Positions 1-8,428 of a stretch of 25,076 nucleotides of DNA are shown piece by piece. The DNA comes from Verrucomicrobiota bacterium (GTDB lineage Bacteria > Verrucomicrobiota > Verrucomicrobiia > Chthoniobacterales > UBA10450): contig QHOQ01000096.1 in the NCBI GenBank assembly GCA_003219355.1, positions 1-25,076 on the forward strand, given 5' to 3'. The notes under the pieces were generated by a model. The model was given only the letters and a program-made list of their open reading frames with translations. It made no database searches and was not told the origin of the DNA. The position numbers and the translations under genes were made by a program. Positions within the stretch are counted from its first letter, which is position 1, and each line of letters opens with the position of its first letter.

Positions 1-23
1 CCGTTGAACCTTTTCGCCGCAAC

Positions 24-95
24 GCCAGGGTAGCTCAGCGGTAGAGCAGGGGACTCATAAGCCCTTGGTCGGGAGTTCAATTCTCCCCCCTGGCA
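24..95 (+). tRNA. tRNA with CAT anticodon (elongator Met or Ile2)
   Basis: The cloverleaf folds completely. The acceptor stem is 24-30 with 88-94 (seven pairs), with discriminator A95. The D stem is 33-36 with 44-47, the anticodon stem 49-53 with 61-65, and the T stem 71-75 with 83-87. The seven-base anticodon loop at 54-60 carries CAT at 56-58. The first acceptor pair is G-C and the anticodon stem lacks the three G-C pairs next to the loop, so this is not initiator tRNA. The innermost anticodon-stem pair is an A-G mismatch. CCA is not encoded. Sequence alone does not tell elongator tRNA-Met from lysidine-modified tRNA-Ile2; Met is the simpler reading. Confidence 0.95.
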
Positions 96-151
96 GGATC
101 GTTTTAGATTTTTCGTTGTCGGGATATTTCCGATTGCACGTAGCTCGCACG

Positions 152-167
152 GTCTCCGATCGGAGAC
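152..167. promoter_or_regulatory. Perfect 16-bp palindrome upstream of the LMF-like gene
   Basis: GTCTCCGA is followed directly by its reverse complement TCGGAGAC, giving an uninterrupted palindrome between the tRNA and the LMF-like gene. With no loop it suits a dimeric regulator site better than a terminator. No regulator gene lies beside it, so its function is unknown. Confidence 0.35.
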
Positions 168-191
168 GTCGTTAGTCCGAAATTTATTCGA

Positions 192-219
192 CGTTGGATG
201 TTGGCCGTTGGACGTTGTG
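192..219. repeat. Degenerate tandem heptamer array (consensus YGTTGGM)
   Basis: Four consecutive 7-base units (such as CGTTGGA and TGTTGGC) fill the DNA just before the LMF-like start. The last unit is degenerate. It is one of several period-7 or period-8 arrays in this window's intergenic DNA. An in-frame TTG at 194 lies inside it, which argues against that codon being the gene start. Confidence 0.6.
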
Positions 220-232
220 CTGCGTCTTTGCG

Positions 233-1759
233 ATGAATCAGGAGAGTTTTCTCGGAAACCTTTTTGGGCGCGGAAATTCCTATTGGTTGACACGCTTTGT
301 CATTCTTCGCCTGCTCGGGTTTGTTTACGCGGTTGCATTTCTCATAGCTGCGCAACAACTCGTTCCGTTGATCGGTGAACATGGCCTCACGCCCGCAAAT
401 CACTTTCTCGCTTCAATCCACACCCAGCTTGGTTCGGGAATGGCCGGCATGCTGCAAGTGCCGACGTTTTTCTGGTTCGGAATCTCCGACCACGCATTGT
501 TGATCTTTGCATGGTTCGGTTTCGGTTTGTCGCTTATTGTTCTGGCTGGATACGCCAACGCCGTCCTCCTCGCCATTCTCTGGGCGATGTACATGTCGAT
601 CGTGCACGTTGGCCAAATTTGGTACGGTTACGGATGGGAAATTCAGCTGCTTGAAACCGGGTTCTTATCGATCTTTCTTTGTCCCCTTATTGACGGCCGC
701 CCGTTTCCGAAATGCCGGCCGCCGGTGCTCGTCATCTGGCTTTTTCGCTGGCTCGGTTTTCGCATCATGATCGGCGCAGGCTTGATCAAACTGCGCGGCG
801 ACCAATGCTGGGGCGATCTAACTTGCCTTTACTACCACTACGAAACCCAGCCGATTCCCAATCCGATCAGTCGCTATCTGCATTTTGCCCCGCACTGGTT
901 TCACAAATTCGGGACCGCTTGGAACCACTTTATCGAATTGGTCGTGCCGTGGTTCTCGTTTGATCCGCGCACCGCGCGGCATATTGCGGGTATCCTCCTG
1001 GTCAGTTTTCAGATTGTTCTGATCATAAGCGGCAACCTCTCGTTTTTGAACTATGTCACCATCATTCCGTTCCTCGCCTGCTTCGATGACACGTTTCTTC
1101 GTCGCTTTCTTCCGGCGTCCCTCGTTAGGCGCGCCGAACAAGCAGCTCAAGAATCGGAACCATCACGCCTCAACAACACAATCGCGATCGCGCTGTCGAT
1201 ATTGGTTATTTATCTGAGCATTGCGCCCGTGCTCAATCTGGTTTCCGGCCGGCAGCTGATGAATTATTCATATGATCCCTTCGATCTCGTAAACACCTAC
1301 GGAGCCTTCGGGACGGTCGGTCGCGAACGCCCCGAAATTATTTTTGAGGGAACCGATGACGCGTTGATCACCGCCGATACGAAATGGAAGGAATACGAAT
1401 TCAAAGCGAAACCAGGTGATCCAAACCGGCGGCCGCCGTTCGTAGCGCCGTATCAACCCCGAATCGATTGGCAAATCTGGTTCGCGGCCATGGCGTCACC
1501 CGCCGAATATCCGTGGACTCTGCATTTCGTCTGGAAACTTCTATACAACGATCGGGGCACGCTCTCGCTCCTCGCCAATAATCCGTTTCCCAACGCGCCG
1601 CCCCATTACATCCGCGCGCGGCTTTACCGTTATCGATTCTCACCGATTGGCGATCGATCGTGGTGGAAACGCGAACCGATCGGCGAATGGCTGCCCGCTC
1701 TGTCTATCGAGGATGCTGAACTCCGTCGTATCCTCGCCGCGATGGACTGGCTCGATTAG
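233..1759 (+). CDS. Lipase maturation factor family (LMF1-like) membrane protein
   Basis: Predicted 508-residue multi-pass membrane protein resembling the LMF1/DUF1222 family. In animals LMF1 acts in the ER to help dimeric lipases fold; the role of bacterial homologues is not established. Family-like features are the N-terminal YWLTRFVILRLLG segment, many hydrophobic helices over roughly the first 340 residues, and a soluble C-terminal part with PRIDWQIWFAA and NPFPNAPPHYIRARLYRY, which match the conserved DUF1222 end. The length is usual for the bacterial family. I chose ATG 233 because the upstream in-frame TTG at 194 lies in a heptamer repeat. No Shine-Dalgarno motif precedes it. It converges on the acyltransferase-hydrolase gene with a four-base stop overlap. 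A role in folding the neighbouring exported lipolytic enzymes is only a guess. Confidence 0.85.
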   Translation: MNQESFLGNLFGRGNSYWLTRFVILRLLGFVYAVAFLIAAQQLVPLIGEHGLTPANHFLASIHTQLGSGMAGMLQVPTFFWFGISDHALLIFAWFGFGLSLIVLAGYANAVLLAILWAMYMSIVHVGQIWYGYGWEIQLLETGFLSIFLCPLIDGRPFPKCRPPVLVIWLFRWLGFRIMIGAGLIKLRGDQCWGDLTCLYYHYETQPIPNPISRYLHFAPHWFHKFGTAWNHFIELVVPWFSFDPRTARHIAGILLVSFQIVLIISGNLSFLNYVTIIPFLACFDDTFLRRFLPASLVRRAEQAAQESEPSRLNNTIAIALSILVIYLSIAPVLNLVSGRQLMNYSYDPFDLVNTYGAFGTVGRERPEIIFEGTDDALITADTKWKEYEFKAKPGDPNRRPPFVAPYQPRIDWQIWFAAMASPAEYPWTLHFVWKLLYNDRGTLSLLANNPFPNAPPHYIRARLYRYRFSPIGDRSWWKREPIGEWLPALSIEDAELRRILAAMDWLD

Positions 1760-3450
1760 AGACCGCGCTCTTTCAGGCGCGCGATCGTTTCGCGCAACAT
1801 ACGGTAGCCGAAATGTCCCTGTCGCACGCGGAGAAGCTCCGATCCGTGCCATTGCTGCTGAATTCTCTCAACATCTGCTGGTCGCGAAATCAAGTCGAAT
1901 TCGCCCGCGACAAATAAGACGCGGTCACCATTGCACAGCGGTTGATTGTGCATCGGCGAGCTCAGATGAAAATGACGTGCCACGAGCGACGGCTCAATCT
2001 TCGCTCGGCGCAGTTCGCGTCGCATAAAACGCGCGCCCGGATTTTCCCAGATTGCATGCTCGACGTTTACGATCGGCGCCATCAATGCAACGAAGCGGAA
2101 ATCGCGCTCGACCATCGCGAGGAGCGCACCGATCCAGCCGCCGTAGCTGGTCCCGAGCACGCCAAATTCGCGGCAACCGCGGTCGCGCAACGCTGCTATT
2201 AATTGCCGTACCTCGATCACTCCCTGACGCAGCCCCTCTGCGTTGCGAATGAGGTCGGCCGTGATTGCCAGTTCGCCATTCCAGTAGCCGCACGGCACCC
2301 GAGAATAATGATACGGCAGATGTATGAAACACGCGTTCCATCCGAGGCCGTTAAAGTGGGCAGCCCAGCGACGATATCCAATGTGAGTTGCCGACATGAG
2401 CGCGTGTAGCATCAGCACTGTCGGTGCGTTCCAACCGCGCGTACATCGGAAAAGATCTGCGCGAACGGTGTTGTTCGCCGGAAATTCGGTACTGATCGGA
2501 CTGCGCCAAATGAGCGTCATGCCGTCGCCGATGTCACTCGGGGGTCCGCCATTGCGCGGGACGGCGTAAAAATCGTGCGCGGTGAGCTTCTCGCATTCCG
2601 TTACGTAGCGCTCCATTTCATCGCGGCTGCGTGCATGCAAGCGGTGCCGTGACTGCACCAGGTTCATCGACGCGCACATGAGCGAATCAATCGTTGTCGC
2701 AGCCACACGCCGGAGCGGATGACCGAAATTAGGAGGACTTTTCGGTGCATCGAAACCCATTCGTTCACGCGGCGGATGCGGCAAATCGTCAGGTGTGAGC
2801 GAAAACTCTTCGCGCAACTCAGTGTATAGAATTTTGAATGCCGCAGCCAGTTCGCGGTCGATACAGGCTCGCGCGGCAGACTTCTCCAAATTCGGAAAAT
2901 GCGGAATCGGATTGCCGAATGCGATCCAGATCGGGGTGCGTCGCAGCGGCAGCCAGTTTTTCTTTGAATAGAGGCGGTCGCTGCCGATTATCACGCACGG
3001 CAGAATCGGAACTCGAGAGATGTGCGCCAGCGTCGATGCTCCCGGTCGCAACGGCGCGCCCTTAAGCAGCGAGCGCGCTCCGTCACGAATGCCGCCCTCG
3101 GGAAAAAGGCCAACAATCCGGCCCTGTTTGAGCCGCTGGATCGCGGAGCGGATCGTCTTCCGATCGGCGCGATCTCGGTCTGCCGGGAATGCATCGACCG
3201 CTCGCAAAAGAAATCCGAGCACTGGAAGCGGGAAAAACTCCGCCATTGCCATCCAGTCGATCTTTCGCCGCACGACCGAGGAAATGATGAAGGGATCGAA
3301 ATGACTGATGTGATTTGCCGCCAAAAGAAATCCGCCATCGCGATTCGTCTTTTCCTGCCCGATTACCCGAACATGTGACGAGTAACCAAATAGTAATTTC
3401 ATCGACAGCGCTGCAATGCGATTGGCAACAGAACGGAAGAATGAGCGCAC
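1756..3450 (-). CDS. PlsC-type acyltransferase fused to an alpha/beta hydrolase
   Basis: Two enzymes in one chain of about 564 residues. The N-terminal domain is a 1-acylglycerol-3-phosphate acyltransferase (PlsC) type: NHISHFD near residue 46 gives the catalytic HX4D pair, and LFPEGG near 115-120 is the second conserved block. After a linker, an alpha/beta hydrolase domain runs from about residue 340 to the end, with nucleophile elbow GTSYGG (Ser near 435), Asp in GEFD near 519 and His in QGHFG near 546, a complete triad. The reading frame is open to a GTG at 3558, but that would overlap the start of the divergent SGNH gene (ATG 3549). GTG 3450 leaves a typical short helix before the PlsC core; TTG 3471 and ATG 3402 are alternatives. 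The product could acylate and deacylate related lipids, but the substrates are unknown. Confidence 0.85.
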   Translation of the reverse strand: MRSFFRSVANRIAALSMKLLFGYSSHVRVIGQEKTNRDGGFLLAANHISHFDPFIISSVVRRKIDWMAMAEFFPLPVLGFLLRAVDAFPADRDRADRKTIRSAIQRLKQGRIVGLFPEGGIRDGARSLLKGAPLRPGASTLAHISRVPILPCVIIGSDRLYSKKNWLPLRRTPIWIAFGNPIPHFPNLEKSAARACIDRELAAAFKILYTELREEFSLTPDDLPHPPRERMGFDAPKSPPNFGHPLRRVAATTIDSLMCASMNLVQSRHRLHARSRDEMERYVTECEKLTAHDFYAVPRNGGPPSDIGDGMTLIWRSPISTEFPANNTVRADLFRCTRGWNAPTVLMLHALMSATHIGYRRWAAHFNGLGWNACFIHLPYHYSRVPCGYWNGELAITADLIRNAEGLRQGVIEVRQLIAALRDRGCREFGVLGTSYGGWIGALLAMVERDFRFVALMAPIVNVEHAIWENPGARFMRRELRRAKIEPSLVARHFHLSSPMHNQPLCNGDRVLFVAGEFDLISRPADVERIQQQWHGSELLRVRQGHFGYRMLRETIARLKERGL

Positions 3451-3548
3451 AAAATGCGAATTGATCGACAAATTTGCTGGAGGGAAACGACCAAAGCAAA
3501 TTGGAGCGATAACCGCAATTTGGCTGCCCGTTTCGAATCTGATGTGAG

Positions 3549-4790
3549 ATGTTCTCACCTACGCGATTTGTCTTCCTCGCCGGGGCCTTTGTATTCTTGA
3601 CTGCGGTGCCTGTCCAAGGCACTGAAGAATTTGCAAATCCGCCGCGGCCATTTCCGGTCGTGATGGGTGAACAGATGGCAGCCAACCTGGTCGATTTGAT
3701 CTTTTTGTTCGATCGAGTGGCGAGCGATCCTCCGACCGCGAAAACCCCGGATTATCTCCAGCGGGTTTCACAAGCTTCGTCTCCATTCTACAACGATTAT
3801 CTGGAGTACCGACAAGGCAGGATCGACCGAGCCGAACTGCTGCGCCAATTGCCGCATGTGGCGATGATGGGCGACAGTCTAACACAACATTTCCATATAT
3901 CGTCGCCCATCAGCTTGTTTTGGCGAGCCAGAACCCAACGTCGGAAAAACTGGTTTCTCGATACCGATCCTGATCCAGCAAGCATCTGGAGTGTGTACGA
4001 AAGATTGGAAACTTTCACACCACTTGTTGCGATGGAGTACAATGGTGCTGGCGCGTTGGTTGCGCCGAGCCGAGCAAGCGAAGGCATGCGCAGAAGGATC
4101 GTCCGAACGCGCAATCTGTCTGGGCAAGCGCGTCAAATCCTGCGCAACAAAAGATTTCCAGACCTGATCATGATTTGGATTGGACATAATAACCTTGATT
4201 GGGTGGAAGGGCTTTCGTCGAACGAACGGGAGCATCCCGAGGAGCGCTTGCAAGAAATCGCAATGCAGTTTCGACAAAATTACACTGAGCCACTGCAGGA
4301 GCTGATCGATCGCGCAAAAATGGAGAATCACAAGGTGGCGATCGTCGTCTTCGGACTTGCGAATCTCGACACATTTTTTCAAGCGCGGCGAAAGGCAGAG
4401 GCGCTTCACGCGAGGAATCCAGCGCTCTATCCGTATTTCGAAAGCGGCAATCGCAGTTTCGAATCTCTGAAGCCGCCTTATCAGAAGAACATGGTCCGGC
4501 TTAGTTTAATGCTGAACGGCGAAATGCGATTGATGGTCAGCAGTCTGGATCAGCAGATAAAAGACCGGCCTAATGTTCAGGTGCAATATTCCGATGCCTT
4601 GGCAAAGGTGAATTTTAGTCGCCTGGAGTTGATCAACCCCGCAGACGCGTGGCATCCCTCAGTTCAAGGACACAAGGCTCTGGCTGCCGCCGCTTTCAGC
4701 GCGCTTGGTCCAAGTCTCAAATTTCTTGGGATTGGCCCAAAACGGACGATCTCACCAGCGTCTGAACTCACCGCTCAGCGGACGCGCTAA
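3549..4790 (+). CDS. Exported SGNH/GDSL-family hydrolase
   Basis: A 413-residue protein with a cleavable-looking signal peptide: a short basic start, a hydrophobic core over residues 7-20, and likely cleavage after PVQG at about 24. The SGNH esterase/lipase signatures are present. Block I is MMGDSLTQ with nucleophile Ser110, block III is IGHNN (Asn214 or 215 as oxyanion residue), and block V is DAWHP with Asp366 and His369. The spacing of block I to block V, about 255 residues, is long, so there are sizeable insertions. The substrate cannot be told: members act on lipids, acetylated sugars or peptidoglycan. It sits between two acyltransferase genes, which makes a lipid ester substrate attractive but unproven. 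The stop lies 31 bases from the convergent Aas-like gene. Confidence 0.85.
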   Translation: MFSPTRFVFLAGAFVFLTAVPVQGTEEFANPPRPFPVVMGEQMAANLVDLIFLFDRVASDPPTAKTPDYLQRVSQASSPFYNDYLEYRQGRIDRAELLRQLPHVAMMGDSLTQHFHISSPISLFWRARTQRRKNWFLDTDPDPASIWSVYERLETFTPLVAMEYNGAGALVAPSRASEGMRRRIVRTRNLSGQARQILRNKRFPDLIMIWIGHNNLDWVEGLSSNEREHPEERLQEIAMQFRQNYTEPLQELIDRAKMENHKVAIVVFGLANLDTFFQARRKAEALHARNPALYPYFESGNRSFESLKPPYQKNMVRLSLMLNGEMRLMVSSLDQQIKDRPNVQVQYSDALAKVNFSRLELINPADAWHPSVQGHKALAAAAFSALGPSLKFLGIGPKRTISPASELTAQRTR

Positions 4791-4821
4791 TTTGTGCCCG
4801 AGTTGCAATCGCGGTCTTGCA

Positions 4822-7023
4822 CTAATCTTTCTTCTCCACGAGCTCTCTGCATTTTTTTAGATCGAGTTTGCCGGAGGCGAGGACCGGGATTGAATCGACG
4901 CGCTGGACGCGTCTGGGGACCCACAGGTTCGGGACACCTGCTTCGTGAAGTTTTTTGCGCAGCTCCGCAAGATCGATATCTACGGCACTGAGCAGGACGA
5001 GCGCTTCGCCTTTGGCTTCGTCCTGCACCCCCATGACGGCAATCGGGCGCTCATCTCTTCCGGACAAGCTGAGGACATCGACAATTTTGCTTTCGATTGC
5101 TTCGTGCGGCACCATTTCGCCACCGATCTTTGAAAAACGCGACAGACGTCCTTCGATGTAAAGAAAGCCGTCCTCGTCAAACCGCCCGAGATCGCCTGTT
5201 TTCAGCCAGCCGTCGCGCAAGACTTCTGCCGTTCGTTCGGGATCGAGCAGATAACCTTCGAAAATGTTTACTCCCCGCAGCCAAAGCATCCCAGTTTCGT
5301 GCAGCGAAAGTTTATGGTCCGTTTCCGGTTCGCGAATTTCCGCGGCGATGCCGGGCGCCATTTTGCCAACCGAGCCCAAACGACTCGATGGTTGCACTTG
5401 TTCGCCTGGTTTGGTCGGTCGCGGCTCCGGCAGATTTACGCTTACCACGGGCGAAGTTTCGGTGAGCCCGTAGCCTTCAAACACTCTCTGGTTAAAGCGT
5501 TCCTCAAAATTTTTCGCGAGATCAAGCGGCAGTTTTTCCGCACCGGTGATGACCAGGCGCAAGCTGCGAAGCTTGTCCGGTTCGGCTTTGCGCAAGTAAC
5601 CGCGCAGAAAAGTGGGCGTCGCCAGCAACAGCGTTAACTTATATCGTTCGATCAACGCCGCGTTCTTCGCGGCTTCCAGCGGGTTTGGGTAAGTGACAAT
5701 GCGCACCCCTTCGATGAGAGGATACCAAAGCGTGACAGTCGATCCGAAGGTGTGAAAAAAAGGCAGTGACGCGAGGATGGCGTCGTGTTTCGTCGCGTCC
5801 AGCAATTGCCGAAACTGCGATACATTTCCAACGACATTGCGGTGGCTGATCACAACGCCTTTTGGTTCTCCGGTGGTTCCGCTGGTAAAAAGCAAGACTG
5901 CTTCGGCGTGTCCGCCCTCGTTTGGAATTTTCAAAAGCCGCAAAAGCAAACGCGTCGGAACCAGAATCGACATCATCCACCAGGGAATGATTTGACGTTT
6001 CATCCGCGGCATCAGTTCATCCAACTTCAAAACGTGTTCCGGCCACGGAAAATCTTTGAGTCGTTCCATGAATTGCGTGGCTGAAATTGCAACCCGCAGG
6101 TTGGCACGCTTGCAGCAGGATTCATTCGCCGCGCGTCCGATCGTGAAATTAAGATCGATAGGAACTTTGCCGGCCAGCGTTACAGCCAGATTGGCCAGCA
6201 TTGATCCCTTGCTGGCGGGTAGAACGATGGCGATTCGTTCGTCGGGAAATTCTTTTCGAAGATGGCGGCTCAGTGCTGCCGCTGCGCCGAGCAACTTTGC
6301 CCGGCTCAGTTTAGTATGATCGATTCCGTCGATCACCGCAGTCGCGAACGGTTTACGCTTCAGTCCGCGCACGCATTCTTCGGCCAGATGACGGTCCAAC
6401 GACGGCCGGCGGCTGAAACAAAATTCGCCGAGCTTGAGCAATTCTTCGCGCACGGTCGGAATATTGGCGGCCTCGGCTTTGAGCGGTTTGCCGAAGGCAA
6501 TGGTTACGGGGTAGGGGATCCGCTGTGGAAATTTTGTGAAGAATTTTCCGCCTTGGAATGAGAAGATCGAGCCCCAGAGTTGGTCCAGCCAGGCTGGAAC
6601 GACCGGCGCGTTAGCATACCGAGCGATCAGTTCATAACCGCGTTGCAAGCGCAATAGCGTTCCAGCGCGCTCCAACTGGCCTTCGGGAAAAAGGCAAACA
6701 ATCTCGCCTTGAGCGATTTTTTCCGTCGCGGCGCGAATGGCGGAATGCGAATGTCGCGCATCAATCGGAATACAGCCCACTAGGCGCAAAAACGGATGCA
6801 GGATCGGTTTGCGATAAAATTCCTGGTCGATGATGTAGCGAATCGGGCGTGGACACGCAAGTTGCAGCACGATGGCATCCACCCAGGTAATATGATTGGG
6901 CAGGAGAAGAAATCCGCCGCTGGGTAAGTTTCTTAGCCCGTGTGCCGTGACACGATAAAGGCAGCGCAGCGGTGGCCCCGCAATGATATGCAGCGTGCGC
7001 TCAGCGGCGGACATGGAAGCCAT
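4822..7023 (-). CDS. aas: Aas-like acyltransferase / acyl-ACP (CoA) ligase fusion
   Basis: A 733-residue protein with the same domain order as E. coli Aas (719 residues), which activates a fatty acid on ACP and transfers it to 2-acyl-lysophospholipid. Residues 1-200 form a PlsC domain with NHITWVD (His44, Asp49) and LFPEG (112-115). Residues from about 220 to the end form an ANL adenylation domain: P-loop FTSGTTGEPKG (379-389), GYGLTET (517-523), TGDLGRF (609-615), the hinge region near GRLSRFSKIGGE (625-636), and a C-terminal SGKLDLKK carrying the usual catalytic lysine. No carrier domain is present. It is expected at the inner face of the membrane. It is divergent from the MFS gene with about 62 bases between the starts, an arrangement that recalls lplT-aas. 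The exact acyl donor and acceptor are inferred from the family. Confidence 0.88.
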   Translation of the reverse strand: MASMSAAERTLHIIAGPPLRCLYRVTAHGLRNLPSGGFLLLPNHITWVDAIVLQLACPRPIRYIIDQEFYRKPILHPFLRLVGCIPIDARHSHSAIRAATEKIAQGEIVCLFPEGQLERAGTLLRLQRGYELIARYANAPVVPAWLDQLWGSIFSFQGGKFFTKFPQRIPYPVTIAFGKPLKAEAANIPTVREELLKLGEFCFSRRPSLDRHLAEECVRGLKRKPFATAVIDGIDHTKLSRAKLLGAAAALSRHLRKEFPDERIAIVLPASKGSMLANLAVTLAGKVPIDLNFTIGRAANESCCKRANLRVAISATQFMERLKDFPWPEHVLKLDELMPRMKRQIIPWWMMSILVPTRLLLRLLKIPNEGGHAEAVLLFTSGTTGEPKGVVISHRNVVGNVSQFRQLLDATKHDAILASLPFFHTFGSTVTLWYPLIEGVRIVTYPNPLEAAKNAALIERYKLTLLLATPTFLRGYLRKAEPDKLRSLRLVITGAEKLPLDLAKNFEERFNQRVFEGYGLTETSPVVSVNLPEPRPTKPGEQVQPSSRLGSVGKMAPGIAAEIREPETDHKLSLHETGMLWLRGVNIFEGYLLDPERTAEVLRDGWLKTGDLGRFDEDGFLYIEGRLSRFSKIGGEMVPHEAIESKIVDVLSLSGRDERPIAVMGVQDEAKGEALVLLSAVDIDLAELRKKLHEAGVPNLWVPRRVQRVDSIPVLASGKLDLKKCRELVEKKD

Positions 7024-7085
7024 TGTTTATCATTTACAATTAACGCGTGGCCATCTGCAATCGCCAACTGGCGGTGGAAAGTGGC

Positions 7086-8342
7086 ATGAAGAAATCGATT
7101 AGCGGCGCGAACGGTGCGCTTTTGCTCCTGCTCGGGATCAATCTGTTTAATTATATCGATCGGCAAATTCTGGCTGCGCTCGAGCCTGATATTCGCGCCA
7201 GTTTTTTTGCGCCTAACGACGTAAACGCCATGACGAAGACCGGTCTCCTCGGCGACGCGTTTTTCGTAACTTACATGATCAGCGCACCGATTCTCGGCTT
7301 GCTCGCCGATCGGTTCTCGCGATGGATCATCGTCGGTTCCGCTGTGATCTTGTGGAGCGTGGCCAGCGGCGGCTCCGGTTTGGCAGCGACGTTCGCTATT
7401 CTCTTTGCGACTCGAGTTTGCGTTGGAATTGGCGAAGGCGGCTACGGCCCGGCTGCACCGACAATCTTGTCCGATCTTTTCCCAATCGAAATACGCGGCC
7501 GGATCATGGCGATTTTTTGCGCCGCCATTCCCGTCGGCAGCGCGTTGGGCTATGTCATCGGCGGCGTGATCGGTGCTCACCTCGGCTGGCGCTGGGCATT
7601 TTATCTCGTGGCGCCGCCTGGTTTGCTGCTAGGCCTGCTCTGTTTTTGGCAACGCGACCCGCGCGTCACTGCACACCACGTGCTCCAAGAATCGCCGCGC
7701 CGGAGCCTGAGGAATTACCTGAGGCTTTTCCGCACGCGCTCTTATCTCATCAACTGCATCGCACAAACATTGATGACTTTTGTAACCGGCGGTTTGGGAT
7801 ATTGGGTATCGGCGTATCTGGTTTATCGAAATCAAAGCCCAGCCATGAGCAGGACCATCTTCGGACTGATTACTGTAGTTGCTGGTCTGATCTCGACGCT
7901 TCTGGGCGGAGTTATCGCCGATAAGTTGCGTCCGCGTTTCGCTGGTTCCTATTTCTGGGTCTCGGGAATCGGGATGCTGATAGCATGTCCGCTCTTCATT
8001 GCGACCCTTTACATTCCGTTTCCCGCGGCGTGGGTCGCGATGTTCCTCGCAATCTTTTTCTTGTTCTTGAACACAGGTCCTTCAAACACGGCGCTGGCCA
8101 ACGTCTCGCTGCCGACTGTGCGCGCGACGGCATTTGCCGTAAACATTTTCGTCATCCACGCGTTAGTCGACGTTCAGGCATTTTGGCTGTTTGGTTACAT
8201 CGGAGGTCATACAAGCATGCATGTAGCGTTTCTATTTGTGTCCGGAATAATCTTTGCCTCCGGCCTGGCTTGGATCATCGGTGCGAAATATCTTCCCGCA
8301 GACACGGCTGCAGTGGAAACCGCAGACGTAATGAAGGTTTAG
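7086..8342 (+). CDS. Spinster-like MFS transporter
   Basis: A 418-residue 12-helix major facilitator protein of the Spinster-like branch. The first helix ends in NYIDRQIL, the 2-3 loop has GLLADRFSR, and helix 4-5 carries RVCVGIGEGGYGPAAPTI followed by LFP, all typical of Spinster proteins (sphingolipid or lysophospholipid carriers in animals; bacterial members are mostly uncharacterised). I chose ATG 7086 over the in-frame GTG at 7047 because it directly precedes the first hydrophobic helix and has a GGAAAG four bases upstream, one of the few Shine-Dalgarno-like sites here. Its divergent partner is the Aas-like gene. By analogy with LplT-Aas, a lysophospholipid flippase role is plausible, but sugars, drugs or other lipids remain possible. 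Confidence 0.88.
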   Translation: MKKSISGANGALLLLLGINLFNYIDRQILAALEPDIRASFFAPNDVNAMTKTGLLGDAFFVTYMISAPILGLLADRFSRWIIVGSAVILWSVASGGSGLAATFAILFATRVCVGIGEGGYGPAAPTILSDLFPIEIRGRIMAIFCAAIPVGSALGYVIGGVIGAHLGWRWAFYLVAPPGLLLGLLCFWQRDPRVTAHHVLQESPRRSLRNYLRLFRTRSYLINCIAQTLMTFVTGGLGYWVSAYLVYRNQSPAMSRTIFGLITVVAGLISTLLGGVIADKLRPRFAGSYFWVSGIGMLIACPLFIATLYIPFPAAWVAMFLAIFFLFLNTGPSNTALANVSLPTVRATAFAVNIFVIHALVDVQAFWLFGYIGGHTSMHVAFLFVSGIIFASGLAWIIGAKYLPADTAAVETADVMKV

Positions 8343-8356
8343 CCTCGCATTCCAAA

Positions 8357-8391
8357 GAAACCGTAGAACACGCTCTCGTTCCTGCGGTTTC
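8357..8391. terminator. Bidirectional hairpin between MFS and PRC-barrel genes
   Basis: GAAACCG (8357-8363) pairs with CGGTTTC (8385-8391), and an inner GAAC/GTTC (8366-8369 with 8378-8381) extends the stem around an eight-base loop. It lies between two convergent genes, as expected of a shared terminator. There is no strong T run on either side, so rho-independent function is uncertain. Confidence 0.5.
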
Positions 8392-8428
8392 GCGATCTTC
8401 CTGAATTATTTCGCTCCAAGAACCTTCG

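Noticed and set aside
24..95. Initiator tRNA-Met
   Set aside because: First pair is G-C and the three G-C pairs of the initiator anticodon stem are absent.
192..219. TTG at 194 as start of the LMF-like gene
   Set aside because: It lies in a heptamer repeat; ATG 233 gives the family-typical N-terminus.
7047..7085. GTG at 7047 as MFS start
   Set aside because: The extra 13 residues are hydrophilic and repeat-like; ATG 7086 precedes the first helix and has a GGAAAG site.
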